Made by a program: the position numbers and the translations under genes | Notes under the pieces: generated by a model | What the model was told of the DNA's origin: nothing | The model's input: the letters and a program-made list of their open reading frames with translations, nothing else | The model's database searches: none | Assembly (NCBI RefSeq): GCF_030052815.1 | Contig: NW_026614698.1 | Location: 1 to 64,000, forward strand | DNA from: Hevea brasiliensis | Lineage: Eukaryota; Streptophyta; Magnoliopsida; Malpighiales; Euphorbiaceae | Direction: 5' to 3' | Length of the DNA stretch: 64,000 nucleotides | Part shown: one piece after another, positions 46,679 to 58,023 of the stretch | Numbering within the stretch: the first letter of the stretch is position 1 | Layout of the letters: each line of letters starts with the position of its first letter

Positions 46679-47718
46679 AGCCTAACCCAATGTGAGAAGC
46701 ATCACTATAAACTGTATATTCTTTACCCAGGGTAGGTAAAGTAAGGACTGGAGCTTCATCAAACATCTCTTCAATTCATCAAAACTCTCTGGCATTTATC
46801 CGTCCCACCGAAATTTTACATCTTTTCTAAGCGGCTTGGTCAATGGAGATGCCAACATGGAGAATCCTTCACAAATCTACGGTAGTATCGGCTAAACCAA
46901 ACTACGAATTTACGTGACATTTCGGTGGCCTCCAATTAAGGACAGCTTCAATCTTACTTGGATCTACCTTGATGCCCTCTTCTGATACTACATGCCCCAA
47001 GAAAGATATTTCTTTCAGCCAAAATTCACACTTCGACAATTTGGCATATAAGCTTTCTCCTCAAAGTCTGCAGATAATCCGAGATGTCTATCATGCTCTT
47101 CTCGCATTCCTCGAATAGACCAATATATCATCTATGAATACCACAACAAACTGGTCGAGGTATGGTCGAAAATAGTGTTCATCGATCCATAAAAGCGATG
47201 GAGCATTAGTTAACCGAATGGCATAACCAAAAACTCATAATGGCCAAAGCGGTTCTCAAGGCGCTTTTGAAATACTCGCTCTTGTACCTTCGGTGATAAT
47301 AACTGATCTCGAGTCAATTTTGGAGAACATACCGCACCCTCAACCGATCAAACAAGTCATCAATGCGGGTAATGGATATCTATTCTTTATTGTCACCTTA
47401 TTCAGCCGATAATCAATACACAAGCGAGAGTGTCATCTTTCTTCTTTACAAACAACACTGGCGCTCCCCAAGGTGACACACTAGGGCGGATAAAGCCCTT
47501 GTCAAGCAATTATTGCAACTGCACTTTCAACTCTTTCAATTCTGCAGGTGCCATTCTATATGGCGTTATGGAGATTGGATCCACACCAGGCATAACATCA
47601 ATTTCAAACTGCACCTCTCTTTCTGGAGGTAATCCTGGCAATTCATCAGGAAACACATCCGGAAAATCACATACAGTAGGGATGTCCCTTAGTGCTGGAC
47701 TCCCCACTTGGGTGTCTA
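46679..47718 (-). pseudogene. Reverse transcriptase of element D, heavily frameshifted
   Basis: Aligned by eye with the RT of A (1-1041) and B (39471-40377), this region has the same order of blocks but carries a small indel or substitution every few tens of bases, especially at 46780-47460. The N-terminal linker is open at 47510-47731 ([20 protein letters not shown]). The damage is far denser than in the neighbouring integrase, and many lesions sit at CAG/CTG sites, so part of it may be poor consensus sequence. Confidence 0.85.
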
Positions 47719-48207
47719 TCACATGTGCCAAGTATGCTTCACACCCTTTCTGATCATCTTTCTGGCTAGTGCAGCCGAAATGATGTTTGATGGCAGTAAA
47801 TGCCTCTCCCCGTGTATGACCACATCACCGTACAAAGGGAGACCAAAAGTGATTGTCTTCAGTCTACAGTCAATCATAGCATGATGCCTGGCTAACCAAT
47901 CCATGCCTAAGATAATATCATACTCTCTGAAGGGCATCTCAATCAAGTCTGACAGGAAAACATGTCCTTGGATCACCAAAGGACAGTCTCTATAAATTCT
48001 ATTGACCCGGACCTCTTGTCCTAACGGACTAGTTACTAGCACTTCAAAACCCATTTGCACACATGGGACAGCAAGTGAACTAACTATGCTAGCACTAACA
48101 TATGAATGGGTTGAACCCGGATCAAACAATACAAATACTTCTTGATCAGAGATAGAGAATGTACCAGCTACCACATCAGAAGTCTCAGCCTCTTCACGCT
48201 GTCTCAT
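47719..48207 (-). pseudogene. Retropepsin-like protease of element D
   Basis: Aspartic protease domain, the best preserved of the three gypsy copies. The active-site loop VLFDPGSTHSYVSAS has Asp and Gly in place, and the second hydrophobic block YDIILGMDWLARHHAMIDC is complete. It is preceded by the linker REEAETSDVVAGTFS. The open stretch (162 codons) runs to the RT linker. Confidence 0.88.
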
Positions 48208-48561
48208 TGCGTAGATTCTGGTTGAAGCACTTCCTTGTCCTGACTGACCAATTGTGCCCTGACTGCCTGAAGCAGTGCCTCTACCTCTGCCTCTTCCTCT
48301 ACCAACAGACTGTGAACCTCTGGGAGCAGGACTCTGAATAGATCCCTCGGCAGTAGTAGGAGTTGGACCATATCTCGGAGCACTAGTGATCTCTTGCTAA
48401 ATGACCCTTGCCTCGCAGATTAAAGCAGGCTCCAGTGGCCCAATAACACTCCCCATGAATCTTGCCACAAGTCTCACAGGCGGGCTATGAACCCAGCAGC
48501 TGGCCGGACCTGGGGTCTGTCGGAAAATCTGCCTCTACTAAATCTTCCACCCCGACCCCTG
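48208..48561 (-). pseudogene. Gag C-terminal (zinc knuckle and Arg/Gly-rich tail) of element D
   Basis: The minus strand encodes an Arg/Gly-rich stretch (GRGRGRG) at about 48270-48310, preceded by a degraded CCHC region (AC-F-N then KGHLARD) at about 48390-48440 and another Cys-rich piece up to 48500. The copy is cut at 48561/48567 by the solo copia LTR C2 and continues at 50672. Confidence 0.75.
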
Positions 48562-48566
48562 CTGGG

Positions 48567-50666
48567 TGTTAGTAGTATGCCCTAGAGCATATCATTTAGT
48601 ATGTATCTTGTAAATATTTTATTAATAAAAGGCATTTCCACTTTTCCGTTTACATAATATATTTATGTGTAATAGAAAAGGTCCATTGATATTTTGTTAG
48701 AAATATTATTCTTAAGTTGTTAAGAATATGAGTGACAATATTTCTAGCACAAAGTATCATAAATAGGTTCACAATCAAGGATACTTCATAATAAGGACAT
48801 GACTTATCCAGAAAGATTGTATTCATGTTTGTTCCCAAGTTATTTATATGAGATGTAAATAAGATGGAATGGTGAGTCTCATGCCATATAACAAACATGA
48901 TAGGCACTTATACATAATAAGTAGGCCGAACTAGTGACACTTATGGCAAGCACATGGAGTTTACTCTTATCAATGTATTGTCATAAATCATATCAGTGCA
49001 TATAATCTTTAGACACGAGATAGCAGTTATCTTATATATAGGTAGTTTGAGTTTGATCGCTTTCATACTTGTACCGTGTATGGGTATATGGGCATCTGTT
49101 GGCTCCTACTAGTTATATATGGAGGTAGGTGATGATCAAGAAGGAAATAGTACCTCTAAGTAAATAGAGATAAAATCCTATTTTCATTTAATTGTTCTTG
49201 ATGTTTCAAGTTCATAGAAAGTACAGATAGATTTATTCAGAAAAAAAGTTTCTGATGAGAAAATCTTTTTAATTAAGAACTAGAATTAAAAGAGAACATA
49301 ATATTCATAGCAAATGGAGTTTGACATAAACCATGACTCGGCACTTGAGTTGGGATTTTGTAGCAGAGAGTTTCTAGTGCATGGTAACATATGATTATAG
49401 GTTCATTTAAGGTAAACCTTATTACTAATTGGATGGCCATGGCATGCTATGCTAGGTGTCAACCATAGTCTATGAGGTTCAAAAAATGATTTAGAGAAAT
49501 CATTTATGGTAAGAAAGAGTTATGATGATATTAAGAGTTGATATCATGTCTCATTGCCAATTAGTGATGAGCCTAGTAAGTCACACACATACACAAGTTA
49601 TCACCTAATTAAATATGATTTAATTAATTAATTAAAGAGTTTAATTGATTAATTAAATAGGTTTGGTTTGCAATTAGATTGCAAAGTCCCTAGCATGACT
49701 TGAAACCAAATCTAGATTATTGGATGTGTAGTATAAATTAAATTTATATTTAAAGTGTTTAAATATGAATTTAATTAATGAGAAATTAATTAATAGAGAT
49801 TAATTAATTAATTTATATTTGATATAAATTAATTAGTTGAAGAAAAATAATTATTTTGGGTTGAGAACTCAAAATTAAGACAGAGGGCATTTTGGTCATT
49901 TTGCGGTGACACGTGGCACCATGAGATGGTGACACATGGGATTACACATAAGCTTGCCAAATGTTTTTTTTTAATCATGTAAGATGATTAAAATCAAGAT
50001 TAAATATAGGTTTGACACTTGGCACAATTTGATTGGGTCACTTAAACCTAGAGCTAATCAAAGGGTGACATATGGCAAGGGTTTAATGTGTTAACCTAGC
50101 TATTTAAGTGTGGTTATGAAAAGAAAACATAACCAGCAGCCTCTCCTCTCCATTGTCACGCCACTTTGAGCCTCTCCAGCTATTTCTCTTCATCTCTCAT
50201 CAATTTAAAGAGATTAGCCATCAATCTCTTGAATTAAGAACACTAGAAATTGTTTCTAGTGTCTGTTACATCTTTAATCTCTTAAAAGGCGTAACTTGAA
50301 TTTCTAATTAATAGAAAAGGCTTTAGAAGCTGTTCAAGGGCTGCCATAGGTGTTCTTGGTGTGGACAAGCTAGAGGGACAACATTTGGTGTCTCAAGACG
50401 AATCTCAAAGGCGCACACGCTGCGGACATCAAGAGGTTAATGTAATCGTTCTTGATTTAATATAGGGTTCTAAAATTAATCTGATTAATTTTAAAATCTT
50501 AAATGGCAAATACAGATCCAAAAACATATTAAAAGAGTTTTAATATGTTGTTTATCATTGAAATCAAATAGATAAAAATAAATCTTGCATGGTGCATGTG
50601 ACCCTAGGCGAAATTTTTTTGAATTCAATGGTATAATCTTGTGTTTTTCACGCTTCCGTTCCTTCA
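48567..50666 (+). repeat. Solo copia LTR (C2) in gag of element D
   Basis: 2100-bp LTR of the same family as C1 and C3 (TGTTAGTAGTATGCC to CGTTCCTTCA) with no internal region. It is flanked by a perfect 5-bp direct repeat CTGGG (48562-48566 and 50667-50671). A single LTR with matching target duplication is the product of unequal recombination between the two LTRs of a former full element. Confidence 0.95.
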
Positions 50667-50671
50667 CTGGG

Positions 50672-51511
50672 TCCACTAAACTTCTTTCTCTTTCCAGAGG
50701 TAGCACCAGAACTCTGTTCAACTGATTTTTCCCCCTTGTCTTTTTCTGATTTCTCTTGTGAACCCTTCCTCACTGCCCCTTCTGATTCTATCCTTTCTAA
50801 TTCCAAGGCTTGTGAGATCAATTCAGCAAAATTCTGATGTCTGAAACCCACAACTTGCATTCTCAGACTCTGCCTTAGCCCGGACTCAAACCTCTTGCAT
50901 CTATCTCTGGGGGTGGAGACTAAGCTTCCAGCATAGTGGCTTAGCCTTGAGAAATCTCTCTCATACTCTGCTACAGTTCGGTTCCCTTGTTTCAAACTCA
51001 AAAATTCTTGCAGTTTCTGATCAACATATGCATCTGGGATGTATTTCTGTCTGAACTCTCTGATGAAATCATCCTAGGTCAGCACTGGTGGTTTAGCCAA
51101 GCTGTGGGGGATGGTCTTCCACCAGTCATACGCAACCCCTTGCAGTAGCGACACAGAGTATTCAAACTTTAATTCATCCGGCGGTTGCAATTTTTTAAAC
51201 ACTCTGTCCATTCTTTCAAGCCATTGCTCTGCCTCTAAAGGGTCCACTGTACCCTTAAATTCTGCAGCCCCATACTTTAGCAATTTATCAAACTGTCTGG
51301 CTGGAGGCAATGGTTGTGCCACAGGTGGTTGGGGTGGAGCTTGGAGGTATACCCCGACCATTTGTTGAAACATCGCAGACCATCTCTTTGTGCAAGCGTG
51401 CGAGGCTGCGGCATTTGTGGGTGGTGCTCGACCCACCGACATTCGGTAAAGTGAGGCTTCCCCTTGTGCCTCGGCTTCAGCAATCACTCAATGGCGATCC
51501 CCTTCTTCCAT
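50672..51511 (-). pseudogene. Gag N-terminal and core, element D
   Basis: Starts at the ATG at 51511 (MEEGD-like, matching element A), with an early stop at about 51490. The core is in 51074-51487 (KLLKYGAAEFKGTVDPLEAE, YDWWKTIPHSLAK). After a stop near 51073 it continues in 50672-51001 (NRTVAEYERDFSRLSHYAGS, RMQVVGFRHQNFAELISQAL). It is interrupted at 50671 by solo LTR C2; the zinc-knuckle part is at 48208-48561. Confidence 0.88.
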
Positions 51512-51680
51512 TTCAGGCTGAAGTTAGGGTATCTCCTGAACAAGTAACACAAGGAGATTTCCCTCCGTTAGTTCATATTCATGATGTAATGCACTGTATG
51601 TAACAATTATGGACATTGAGCAGTTGTACTTAACAAAGAAAAGACACAAATTCACAATTTAAAACATAATTCAAAAATTT

Positions 51681-51692
51681 GCTCTGATACCA
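51681..51692 (-). other. Primer binding site (tRNA-iMet), element D
   Basis: TGGTATCAGAGC on the minus strand, 8 bp from the LTR start at 51701, the same spacing as in element A. Confidence 0.93.
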
Positions 51693-51700
51693 CTAAAACA

Positions 51701-52362
51701 TGTCACACCTTACCCCTCTGTAAGGCATAACATGATCCCGTAGAATACCTAATGAACTACCGAACTTCACCTACCGATAACTCATTAAGTACCCTACAAG
51801 GGATTTTAAAACAATTAGTTGAAATTAAAACTAATTAATATTTTTGGCCATTTTAGTTTTCCGCAAATCTTATAAAAATTTTGACAGAGTTTCCTCTGTA
51901 TTTTGAGAAAATCGTTCTTCAAATACCTGAAATAAAAGCACTTCCAATAATTATCTAACCACTGCTTCAAATTCATACTCAATCTCAACCAATTTCTCAA
52001 AATTCACAAGTTCAAAAATTCTCAAAATACTGTCCATCAATATCATTTATTCATATTCCATTCAAGATAAACAATTTATATATTCATCATACTAAAATTT
52101 ACATTCAAAAAGTCCAAATTAAAATTTATTACAACTTTTATACAAACTTTGTACAAGCTGCTCAAGACCCATGTACATGTCCATACATTTACGTGCAATA
52201 TATACATCAAAAGAAATATTCTGATTAGGGTATAAATTATACCCGAAAACTTTAGGCTGGTAGCTTCTCACACCTCAGCAGCTCAGTCTGCTGCTCCTCT
52301 AGTCTCTGTATCTGCGACAGCAATAAAAGCTATCGCTGAGTACTAGGACTTAGTGGTGCACA
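51701..52362 (-). repeat. 5' LTR of element D, inner part (before C3)
   Basis: Collinear and nearly identical with 41175-41835 of the 3' LTR. It is interrupted at 52362 by copia C3 and resumes at 61885. Confidence 0.93.
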
Positions 52363-54449
52363 TGTTAGTAGTATGCCCTAGAGCATATCATTTAGTATGT
52401 ATCTTGTACATAATTTTATTAATAAAAGGCATTTCCACTTTTTCGTTTACATAATATATTTATGTGTAATAGAAAAGGTCCATTGATATTTTGTTAGAAA
52501 TATTATTCTTAAGTTGTTAAGAATATGAGTGACAATATTTCTAGCACAAAGTATCATAAATAGGTTCACAATCGAGGATACTTCATAATAAGGACATGAC
52601 TTATCCAGAAAGATTGTATTCATGTTTGTTCCCAAGTTATTTATATGAGATATAAATAAGATGGAATGGTGAGTCTCATGCCATATAACAAACATGATAG
52701 GCACTTATACATGATAAGTAGGCAACCGGTGACACTTATGACAAGCACATGGAGTTTACTCTTGTCAATGTTTTGTCATAAATCATATCGGTGCATATAA
52801 TCTTTAGACCGAGATATCACATTTATCTTGTATATAGGTAGTTTGAGTTTGATACTTCTTTCATACTTGTACTATGTATGGGTATATGGGCATCTGTTGG
52901 CTCCTACTAGTTATATATGGAGGTAGGTGTTGATCAAGATGGAATCTGTTCCTCTAAGTAAATAGAGATAAAATCCTATGTTCATTTAATTGTTCTTGAT
53001 GTTTCAAGTTCCTGGCCAGGACAGATAGATTTATTCAGAAAGAGTTTCTGATGAGAAAATCTTTTTAATCAAGAACTAGAATTAAAAGAGAACATAATAT
53101 TCATAGCAAATGGAGTTTGACATAAACCATGACTCCTTCTTGAGTTGTGATTTTGTAACAGAGAGATTCTAGTGCATGGTAACATATGATTATAGGTTCA
53201 TTTAAGGTAAATCTTATTACTAATTGGGTGGCCATGGCATGCTATGCTAGGTGTTAACCATGGTCTATGAGGTTCATAAAATGATTTAGAGAAATCATTT
53301 ATGGTAAGAAAGAGTTATGATGATATTAAGAGTTGATATCATGTCTCATTGCCAATTAGTGATGAGCCTAGTAAGTCACACACATACACAAGTTATCACC
53401 TATTTAAATATGATTTAATTAATTAATTAAAGAGTTTAATTGATTAATTAAATAGATTTGGTTTGCAATAAAATTGCAAAGTCCCTAGCATGACTTGAAA
53501 CCAAATCTAGATTATTGGATGTAGTATAAATTAAATTTATATTTAAAGTGTTTAAATATGAATTTAATTGATGAGAAATTAATTAATAGAGATTAACTAA
53601 TTAATTTATATTTGATATAAATTAATTAGAAGAAGAAAATAATTATTTTGGGTTAAGAACTCAAAATTAAGACACAGGGGCATTTTGGTCATTTTACAGG
53701 TGACACGTGGCACCATGAGATGGTGACACATGGCATAACACATAAGCTTGCCAAATGTTTTTAATCATGTAAGATGATTAAAATCAAGATTAAATATAGG
53801 TTTGACACTTGGCACAATGTGATTGGGTCACTTAAACCTAGAGCTAATCAAAAGGTGACATGTGGCTAGGGTTTAATGTGTTAACCTAGCTATTTAAGTG
53901 GGGTTATGAAAAGAAAACACAACCAGCAGCCTCTCCTCTCATATGTCACGCCACGTTGAGCCTCCAGCCATTCTTCTTCATCTCTCATCAATTCAAAGAG
54001 AGTAGCCATCAATCTCTTGAATTAAGAACACTAGAAATTGTTTCTAGTGTCCTGTTTGCATCTCTAATCTCTTAAAAGGCAGAACTTGAATTTCTAATTA
54101 ATAGAAAAGGCTTTAGAAGCTGTTCAAGGGCTGCCATAGGTGTTCTTGGTGTGGACAAGCTAGAGGGACAACATCCGTGTCCTCAAGACGAATCTCAAAG
54201 GCGCATACGCCAAAGACATCAAGAGGTTAGTGTAATCGTTCTTGATTTAATCTAGGTTCTAAAATTAATCTGATTAATTTTAAAATCTTAAATGGCAAAT
54301 ACAGATCCAAAACATATTAAAAGAGTTTTAATATGTTGTTTATCGTTGAAATCAAATAGATAAAAATAAATCTTGCATGGTGCTTGTGACCCTAGGTGAA
54401 AATTTTTGAATTCAATGGTATAATCTTGTGTTTTTCACGCCTGCCTTCA
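52363..54449 (+). repeat. 5' LTR of copia C3
   Basis: 2087 bp, TGTTAG to CCTTCA, with the likely TATA box CTATTTAAGT at 53890-53899. Its last bases (CACGCCTGCCTTCA) differ from the 3' copy (CACGCTTCCGTTCCTTCA) by a small deletion. Confidence 0.93.
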
Positions 54450-54451
54450 AT

Positions 54452-54463
54452 TGGTATCAGAGC
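54452..54463 (+). other. Primer binding site (tRNA-iMet), copia C3
   Basis: TGGTATCAGAGC two bases after the 5' LTR end. Confidence 0.93.
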
Positions 54464-54714
54464 CACTATATTTGCCATTTAGATTGTTGATTATATAATT
54501 TAATTGTGTGTTTGATCATGAGATCAAGAGATTCATTGCTGGTTGGATCATGAGATGTGGCGTCACACATGGAGAAGCCACCATTGGTGGCGCAACAATG
54601 GTTCCATGGGTGATTCAAGGTTTGGCTTTTAATTCTGCAATTGTTGTATGATCTAAGGCCTATTCTTTGACTAATTAAAGTGTTTAATTAGTTGTTTTAA
54701 TCACACAATTAAAT

Positions 54715-55056
54715 TATGATTCAAATCAGAATTTTAAAAAATGTTTGAATGTGATTCAAATCTGAATTTTAAAAGTTGTTTGAATGAGATTCAAATCTGA
54801 ATTTTTAAAGTTGTTTGAATCATATTTAAATCTGATTTTTTAAAATTGATTCAATAAAATTCAGATCTGAATTTTTAAAAAATATTTAAATGTGATTCAA
54901 ATCTGATTTTTTAAAAAATGTTTGAATGAGATTCAAATCTGAATTTTTAAAGTTGTTTGAATGTGATTCAAATCTGAATTTTTAAATTTGTTTGAATGAG
55001 ATTCAAATCTGAATTTTTAAATTTATTTGAATCATATTCAAATCTGGATTTTTAAG
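54715..55056 (+). repeat. Minisatellite in the copia leader (C3)
   Basis: Ten units of about 34 bp with core GATTCAAATCTGAATTTTTA, collinear with the array at 31380-31721 and differing only by point changes such as GTGATT/GAGATT. Confidence 0.9.
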
Positions 55057-56234
55057 TTGAATATGAGATATTCAATTTAATTTAAGTATGTATGTTTTAT
55101 TTAATTGTTAAATAGTGATATGCATGATGGATGATCATGGACTATAAAAGACCAATGTGATTGGATTTATTTCTTTTATGTTTCTTTGGGATTGTAAATT
55201 AATTAATTTATTTTAATTTATTTTGGGCATGTATTATTAAGTTTGTAATAATTTTTGGGTTGTAATTTCATTTATTTAAGTTCTTGTAAATTCGCCTTGG
55301 TATGCCAAAGATTATTATGTAATATTGGATTGCAAGAAGTTCAAGGAGGTCAAGAGCATTGGTGGGACCAGTGGGAGGAATTCAATATCAAGTGTTGATT
55401 ATGTACTCCTTCAGCAACTCATGTAAAATGAATGAATGAAAAGCACCTAGGAATGCACTAAATCAATTCTTGTTGGCTCAGAATTGAATCCTTAGAAAGT
55501 CCATGATCATACCATATTTATCGCTTATCCATGAATGCATGAGATGTATGGGAATGTATGCAATTATATGATATATGCATGCTAAATGGATAATGTGCAA
55601 AGTGAGACCTTAATAGTAATTAGGATGGCTATAAAATCTTCCAAACAAATGATTAAGTTGGAAATGCTATAATTAAAGTAATTATAACATAAGCCCTCCA
55701 TTGGGGCAATTATTTTAAGAAATTTTAAATAGTTGCATGAGATGCAATTAATTTAAGAGATTTTCTTAAGAATAATTGTTAAGCATGAGATGTTGTAAAT
55801 ATGTAAATGGTTTGGTGGCCAATATTGGATGTACCTGAGGACATTAAAATTATTTGCATAATTACTGGCTCAATGGGATCAACTTAACTAATGCAAGATA
55901 AGTCAATAATGGATGTACCTGAGATTTTGAGCATTAGGGGCTAGGTAAAGGATTGAACCTCACATGAGATGTGATGGGCAAGGAGTTGCTCACTTATAGT
56001 TTATTGTAATTCCAATAATGGATGTACCTGAGGATGATCAATAGAATTATAAGAATTCAATCACCCACTAGAAATCCATCCAACTAGGATTTCCGTTTTC
56101 TACTTTGGAAGTGTAGGATTCGCCAAGTTAGTGGGAGGACCAATTTGATTAAAAGACCATAATCATATTTGGTTAATTACATGATACATTTACTAATTAA
56201 TCTGGTTATTTCGCAATTAATTTTCTCGATAATA

Positions 56235-57015
56235 ATGAGCAGTAACAACCACCACCATCCAATATCCTTGCAAGCATACTTGATCGCAATAGGTTGACAA
56301 GACCTAATCATGATTGGCTAAGAAATTTGAAACTTATCTTGAACCTTGAACATATAGGATATGTTCTAGATTCAAATGTTCCTGGTCCCTTACCTCCAGA
56401 GGCCACTTAAGAGGAACATGAAACTTTGGACAAGTGGAAGGAGCATGATATGAGAGCTAAGTGTTACATGCTTGCTTCTATGAGTAATGAGTTACAGAAG
56501 CAACATGAGAACATGCAGAGTGCTAGTGAGATCCTCCTTCACCTACAAGAGTTGTATGGTGAGCACACGAGAATGCTAGGTATGAGATATCTAGACCTAT
56601 TCGTATGAGGATGTCTGAGGGACAGAAAGTTGGGGATCATGTCCACAAGATGATTCGGCTGATTGAGCAGTTGGAACATCTTGACTTCAACATGGATTTC
56701 CAACTACAAACGGATTTGATCCTTCAGTCCCTTCCTGAGTCTTTTGGGAATTTTGTGACAAATTTCCATATGACTAAACAGGAATGCACCTTAGCTGAAT
56801 TACTCAACATGCTGGTTATTGCCCAAAAGAATATGCCAGGCAATAAAGGGAAAGAGGTAGCTTTGGTTGCATCTTCTTCTGCTGGAAAGTCCAACAAGAA
56901 GAAGGGCAATAAGAAAAAGAAACCTCATATTCCTGGTCCTTCCAATAAAATAGCTAAACAGAAAAGGAAGACCAAAGCTGACAAAGGCAAAGGAAAGTGT
57001 TTCCACTGCCAATAG
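56235..57015 (+). pseudogene. Copia Gag, element C3
   Basis: Start ATG at 56235. An in-frame TAA near 56407 (ACACAA in C1, ACTTAA here) and a frameshift near 56600 break it. 56605-57015 is open for 136 codons: VGDHVHKMIRLIEQLEHLDF, SLPESFGNFVTNFHMTKQE, a Lys-rich segment, then KGKCFHCQ, the first half of a CCHC knuckle, and a stop. A 23-bp tandem repeat follows the knuckle start (three copies, 56995-57065). Confidence 0.9.
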
Positions 57016-57076
57016 GAAAGTGTTTCCATTGCCAGTAAGAAAGTGTTTCCACTGGCCAGAGTATAGCAATCTAAAT

Positions 57077-58020
57077 GAATGCAATGCCATGGTGAAAACC
57101 AACTCAAGTTCAAAATATATTTGGCACTTAAGGTTATGTCATGTTGCAGAAGATAGGATTACAAAATTGGAGAAAATGGGGATTTTATCCTCATTGGGCT
57201 CTGAGCCTACTCCAACTTGTGAATCTTGCCTTCAAGGCAAAAATGACTAGATTACCCTTTGTTGGACAAGGGCTAAGAGCTAAAAATATTTTGGAACTAA
57301 TACATAGTGATGTATGTGGTCCGTTTAAAGAAATGGCTAGAAGGGGTTTTCATTATTTTATTACCTTTACTGATGATAAATCAAGGTTTGGGTATTTGTA
57401 TTTGATCAAATACAAACATGAATCCTTTGAAAAGTTTAAAGAATTTAAATCTGAAGTAGAAAATCAAAAAGGAAAAAATATTAAAGCTCTTCGATCGGAT
57501 CGTGGAGGTGAATATTTGAGTAATCGAATTTGATGAATACTTGAGAGAGCATGGCATTGTTTCTCACCGACTCCTCCGAGAACGCCATACGGTGAATGGT
57601 GTATCTGAAGGAGAAATCGTACCTTATTGGATATGGTGCGTAGTATGATGAGCTATCTTGATATGCCAATCTCCTTTGGGGATTTGCATTAGAATCGACT
57701 TTATATATTATGAATAGGATTCCATTAAAATCAGTTTCTTCCACACCTTATGAGATATGGCATGGAAGAAAACCAAGTCTTAAGCATGTTAAGATTTGGG
57801 GTTGTCCACTTATATCAAAAGTCAACACCGATAAATTGGAGACCGGATCGTAAAGAGGTCAATTTGTTGGATATCCAAAAGATAGTTTTGGATATTATTT
57901 TTATTTGCCTACTTCACAAAAGGTTGTGATAAGTAGAGATGCCACATTTCTTGAACAACGGTTTGTTCAAGAAGGAGGCAAAGGAAGGCAAATAGAGTTA
58001 GAATTGGAGAATTCGACCAA
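57077..58020 (+). pseudogene. Pre-integrase and integrase, element C3
   Basis: The pre-integrase domain starts about 30 codons after the broken zinc knuckle (SSKYIWHLRLCHVAEDRI, CESCLQGK). After a 1-base frameshift near 57240 the integrase core is open to 57533: ELIHSDVCGPFKEMARRGF with the first catalytic Asp, and ALRSDRGGEYLS with the second. The downstream part, up to the region equivalent to QFVGYPKDSFGYY near 57860-57900, is in broken frames. Zinc-binding His/Cys residues of the pre-integrase are visible. Confidence 0.9.
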
Positions 58021-58023
58021 CCA

